DNA from: Acidobacteriota bacterium
GTDB taxonomy: Bacteria; Acidobacteriota; Terriglobia; Acidiferrales; UBA7541
Reading direction: 5' to 3'
Length of the DNA stretch: 15,053 nt
NCBI GenBank assembly: GCA_003224075.1
Contig: QHYF01000049.1
Coordinates: 1-15,053 of the forward strand
Positions 12,638-15,053 of this stretch are shown piece by piece. The translations under genes and the position numbers were made by a program. Position 1 is the stretch's first letter; each line of letters begins with the position of its first letter. The notes below the pieces were generated by a model. It had not been told where the DNA came from, did not search any database, and was given only the letters and a program-made list of their open reading frames with translations.

Positions 12638-15053
12638 TTACGCATCCAAGCGGTCGAGAATGGCAAGAGCGGCTTCTTTGGCGCGCGGCGCAAGATCGCC
12701 CGCCGGGCCCACACAGGAAGGGCAGCCCTGCTCGCACTCGCATGCGGAAATGAGCTCGCGCGTTTTTTGCACGAGGAGATCGTGGGCGCGGAAGAGCGGC
12801 TCCGAAAAGCCGATGCCGCCGGGGTAGGCATCGAAGAGATAGAGATTTGGCTCGAAGAATTCCTTTGCGTTGGCGGAGATGGCATCTTCAAGGCGGGTCG
12901 GGGTGAATTCAGAAGTCGCGTCGAGATGGGGCACTGCAGGCCCCCGCAGCGGCTCGGGATAAAGCTGGGGCCCACCGATGGCGCAGCCGGAATCCGGCGC
13001 GGGAGGGCGCTCGCCGATGGCGGCGCCGAGATCGCGGCGATCGCACATCAGTAGAAGCGTGGCGACGGATTCGAGCGCGTGGAGCAAGCCGAACATGCCG
13101 CTCTGGCGTTCGCTGACGGAGAAAGGAAGCGACTCGAGCAGGGGCCGCTCCAGGGTGATCCAGTAGGAGGTTGTGTGCATTTCGTTTTCGGGGAGTTCGA
13201 GTTTGCCGGCGCCGACATTTTCGTGGGTGAAAAATTTGATTTTTTTGAAACCGACGACTTGGGAGCGGACAAGAACATCGCCGTGAGAATGAGAATAGGG
13301 AGAGAAGAGGTCCTTTCCGACAAGGCCGGAATGTTCCATCGGCTCGTTGCGCTCGCTCAGGACTCGCGTCCTTGTCGGATGCTCGCAAGCGGTTTCGAGG
13401 ACGCGGACCTGGGTGTAGCGGATGGCGTCGGTGTAGTAGTCGACGTTGACCTGCTTGACGTAGGCTTTGCGCTCTTTGAAGTCGAGATGCTCGACGTGAT
13501 ACTGCTGGCCGCCGTGAATGTAGATGGCTTTTTCGTGGACGAAAACGAGGGCGCTGGGAAAGTCAACTTCGCCGATCACATTCGGTGCCGCGGTGATGTC
13601 GATGATCACAAAATTGTCGCTGGTGACGGAACGCAGACTGATGGTGTCGGCGGGATAGGCTTCATGCGTCCAGTGATAATTTTCTCCGGCGAGATGCAGG
13701 AAGCCGGCTTCCGCGAGGCGGGCGCACAGATCGGGCAGGTCAACATCGCCGAATTTTTCGCCGGGAGCGATGGGCAATTCGAACGCGGCGCATTTCAGGT
13801 GATTGATGAGGATTTCCAGATTGTCGGGCTGGATGAAGGCGTGCTCCGGCGTATTGCCGAAAAAATAGTCCGGATGGCGCACGATGAATTGATCGAGCGG
13901 CGAGGATGAAGCCACGAGTACCGAGCAGGAGCTCCCGCTGCGGCGGCCGGCGCGGCCGGCGCGTTGCCAGGTCGCGGCGATGGTTCCGGGATACCCGGCC
14001 ATGACAACCGCGTCGAGCGAACCAACATCAATGCCGAGCTCGAGGGCGTTGGTCGAGACCACACCACGAATTTTTCCGTCGCGGAGGCCGCGTTCGATCT
14101 CGCGGCGCTCGTTGGGAAGATAGCCGCCGCGGTAGCCGCGAATGGTTTGCGGTTTTCCGGGAGAATGCGGATTCGCCTGCTGCAAGTAGGTCAGGAGGAT
14201 TTCGGTGTGCAATCGTGAATTCGCGAAGACCATCGTTTGCAGATCGTGGTTCAGGAATTCCTGGGCCACGCGCGAGGCTTCATTGATGTAGCTGCGGCGG
14301 ATGCCCAGCGCGCGATTGACGACAGGGGGATTGTAGAAAACAAATGTTTTTTCCGCGGCCGGGGCGCCGTTGGCGTTCAGCACTTCGACGTCAGTTTCGA
14401 GGAGCCTTGCGGCCAGGTCGCCGGGATTGGCGATGGTGGCGGAGCAGCAGATAAACTGCGGATCGCGGCCGTAAAAGCGAGCGATGCGCCGCAGCCGCCG
14501 AAGCACGTTGCACAAGTGGCTGCCGAAGACGCCGCGGTAGGTGTGCAGCTCGTCGATGACGATGTAGCGCAAGTTTTCGAACAAACGCGTCCAGCGCGTG
14601 TGGTGCGGCAGGATGCCAGTGTGCAGCATGTCGGGATTGGTCAGGAAGATGTGGCCTTTTTCACGGATGGACTTGCGGGCATCGGCCGGAGTGTCTCCAT
14701 CGTAAGTGAAAACACCGAAGCGGTTTTCGAGGCGCTGATTCAAATCGTAGAGTTCCGCGAGCTGATCCTGCGCGAGCGCTTTGGTGGGGAAGAGGTACAA
14801 GGCACGGGAATCTGAGTTTTCAAGGACCGCGTTCAGCACCGGCAGGTTGTAACAGAGCGTTTTGCCGGAAGCCGTCGGTGTGACGATGACGACGTTCTTG
14901 CCCGCATGGACGGCCTCGGCGGCGGCCGCCTGATGGGTGTACAGGCGGCGTATGCCTTTGGCAGCGTAGGCGGAGGCGAGGTCGGCGTTGACCCAGGCAG
15001 GGAAGTCCGCCCACTGCGCTTCGCGGGCAGGGAAATGGCGAATCGCCGTGAGG
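12638..15053 (-). CDS. mrfA: MrfA/Hrq1-type superfamily 2 DNA helicase, 5' end outside window
   Basis: The frame is open to the window edge (first full codon at 15052), so the N-terminus is missing; about 804 residues are visible. Motifs in order: RRLYTHQ Q-motif-like segment, Walker A TPTASGKT (14881-14858), LFPTKALAQDQ, DELH box (14554-14543), SATI (14443-14432), GVVSTNALELGIDVG, and QRAGRAGRR (13966-13940). The C-terminal part fits DUF1998: FDAYPGGIGFSE, then the cysteine cluster ACECEQGCPSC, the likely zinc site seen in MrfA. In B. subtilis MrfA unwinds 3'-5' and removes mitomycin lesions together with MrfB; yeast Hrq1 is a relative. The pair here is in the same order, helicase then exonuclease, with zero bases between stop and start. 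A GTG at 14839 is internal, because Walker A lies upstream of it. Confidence 0.93.
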   Translation of the reverse strand, partial: LTAIRHFPAREAQWADFPAWVNADLASAYAAKGIRRLYTHQAAAAEAVHAGKNVVIVTPTASGKTLCYNLPVLNAVLENSDSRALYLFPTKALAQDQLAELYDLNQRLENRFGVFTYDGDTPADARKSIREKGHIFLTNPDMLHTGILPHHTRWTRLFENLRYIVIDELHTYRGVFGSHLCNVLRRLRRIARFYGRDPQFICCSATIANPGDLAARLLETDVEVLNANGAPAAEKTFVFYNPPVVNRALGIRRSYINEASRVAQEFLNHDLQTMVFANSRLHTEILLTYLQQANPHSPGKPQTIRGYRGGYLPNERREIERGLRDGKIRGVVSTNALELGIDVGSLDAVVMAGYPGTIAATWQRAGRAGRRSGSSCSVLVASSSPLDQFIVRHPDYFFGNTPEHAFIQPDNLEILINHLKCAAFELPIAPGEKFGDVDLPDLCARLAEAGFLHLAGENYHWTHEAYPADTISLRSVTSDNFVIIDITAAPNVIGEVDFPSALVFVHEKAIYIHGGQQYHVEHLDFKERKAYVKQVNVDYYTDAIRYTQVRVLETACEHPTRTRVLSERNEPMEHSGLVGKDLFSPYSHSHGDVLVRSQVVGFKKIKFFTHENVGAGKLELPENEMHTTSYWITLERPLLESLPFSVSERQSGMFGLLHALESVATLLLMCDRRDLGAAIGERPPAPDSGCAIGGPQLYPEPLRGPAVPHLDATSEFTPTRLEDAISANAKEFFEPNLYLFDAYPGGIGFSEPLFRAHDLLVQKTRELISACECEQGCPSCVGPAGDLAPRAKEAALAILDRLDA

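Noticed and set aside
12285..14815. Long plus-strand open frames opposite the helicase and exonuclease genes
   Set aside because: They are antisense frames caused by high GC in the third codon position; the minus strand carries complete helicase and exonuclease motifs.

Overview
The window is chromosomal DNA from a GC-rich, Gram-negative-like bacterium. Long hybrid histidine kinases, a DksA-finger/SpoIIE phosphatase, MrfAB and small conserved proteins of unknown function together suggest Acidobacteriota. That assignment is from gene style only, with no rRNA or marker gene to confirm it.

Layout. Bases 1-1316 (+) carry the 3' part of a GAF sensor histidine kinase. It is followed by the decayed tail of a receiver domain (1340-1494). 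Bases 1462-2825 (-) hold two membrane proteins of unknown function, coupled by a TTGA stop/start overlap. Bases 2947-4602 form a compact regulatory module: a short exported protein made of three exact-length 23-residue repeats (-), a 149-residue protein of unknown function (+), and an XRE/S24-like repressor (-) whose 3' end overlaps the 149-residue gene tail to tail. Two related 18-bp dyads, one in front of each of the last two genes, look like operators for this repressor.

Bases 4905-8429 (+) encode a large hybrid histidine kinase: signal peptide, OB-like periplasmic modules, one membrane segment, PAS, kinase core and two receivers. Bases 8640-8718 hold three tandem copies of a palindromic 26-bp element, directly before a secreted HELTH-type zinc metallopeptidase-like gene (8725-10176, +).

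Bases 10205-15053 are all on the minus strand: a helicase related to MrfA/Hrq1 (5' end beyond the window), then an MrfB-like RNase H-fold exonuclease starting on the base after the helicase stop codon (TAAATG), then a phosphatase with an N-terminal DksA/TraR zinc finger. The first two match the mitomycin-repair pair MrfAB of Bacillus subtilis. The most novel parts are the repeat-protein/XRE module with its paired dyads, the palindrome array, and the zinc-finger phosphatase fusion. No tRNA, rRNA, CRISPR array, insertion sequence or phage gene was seen.
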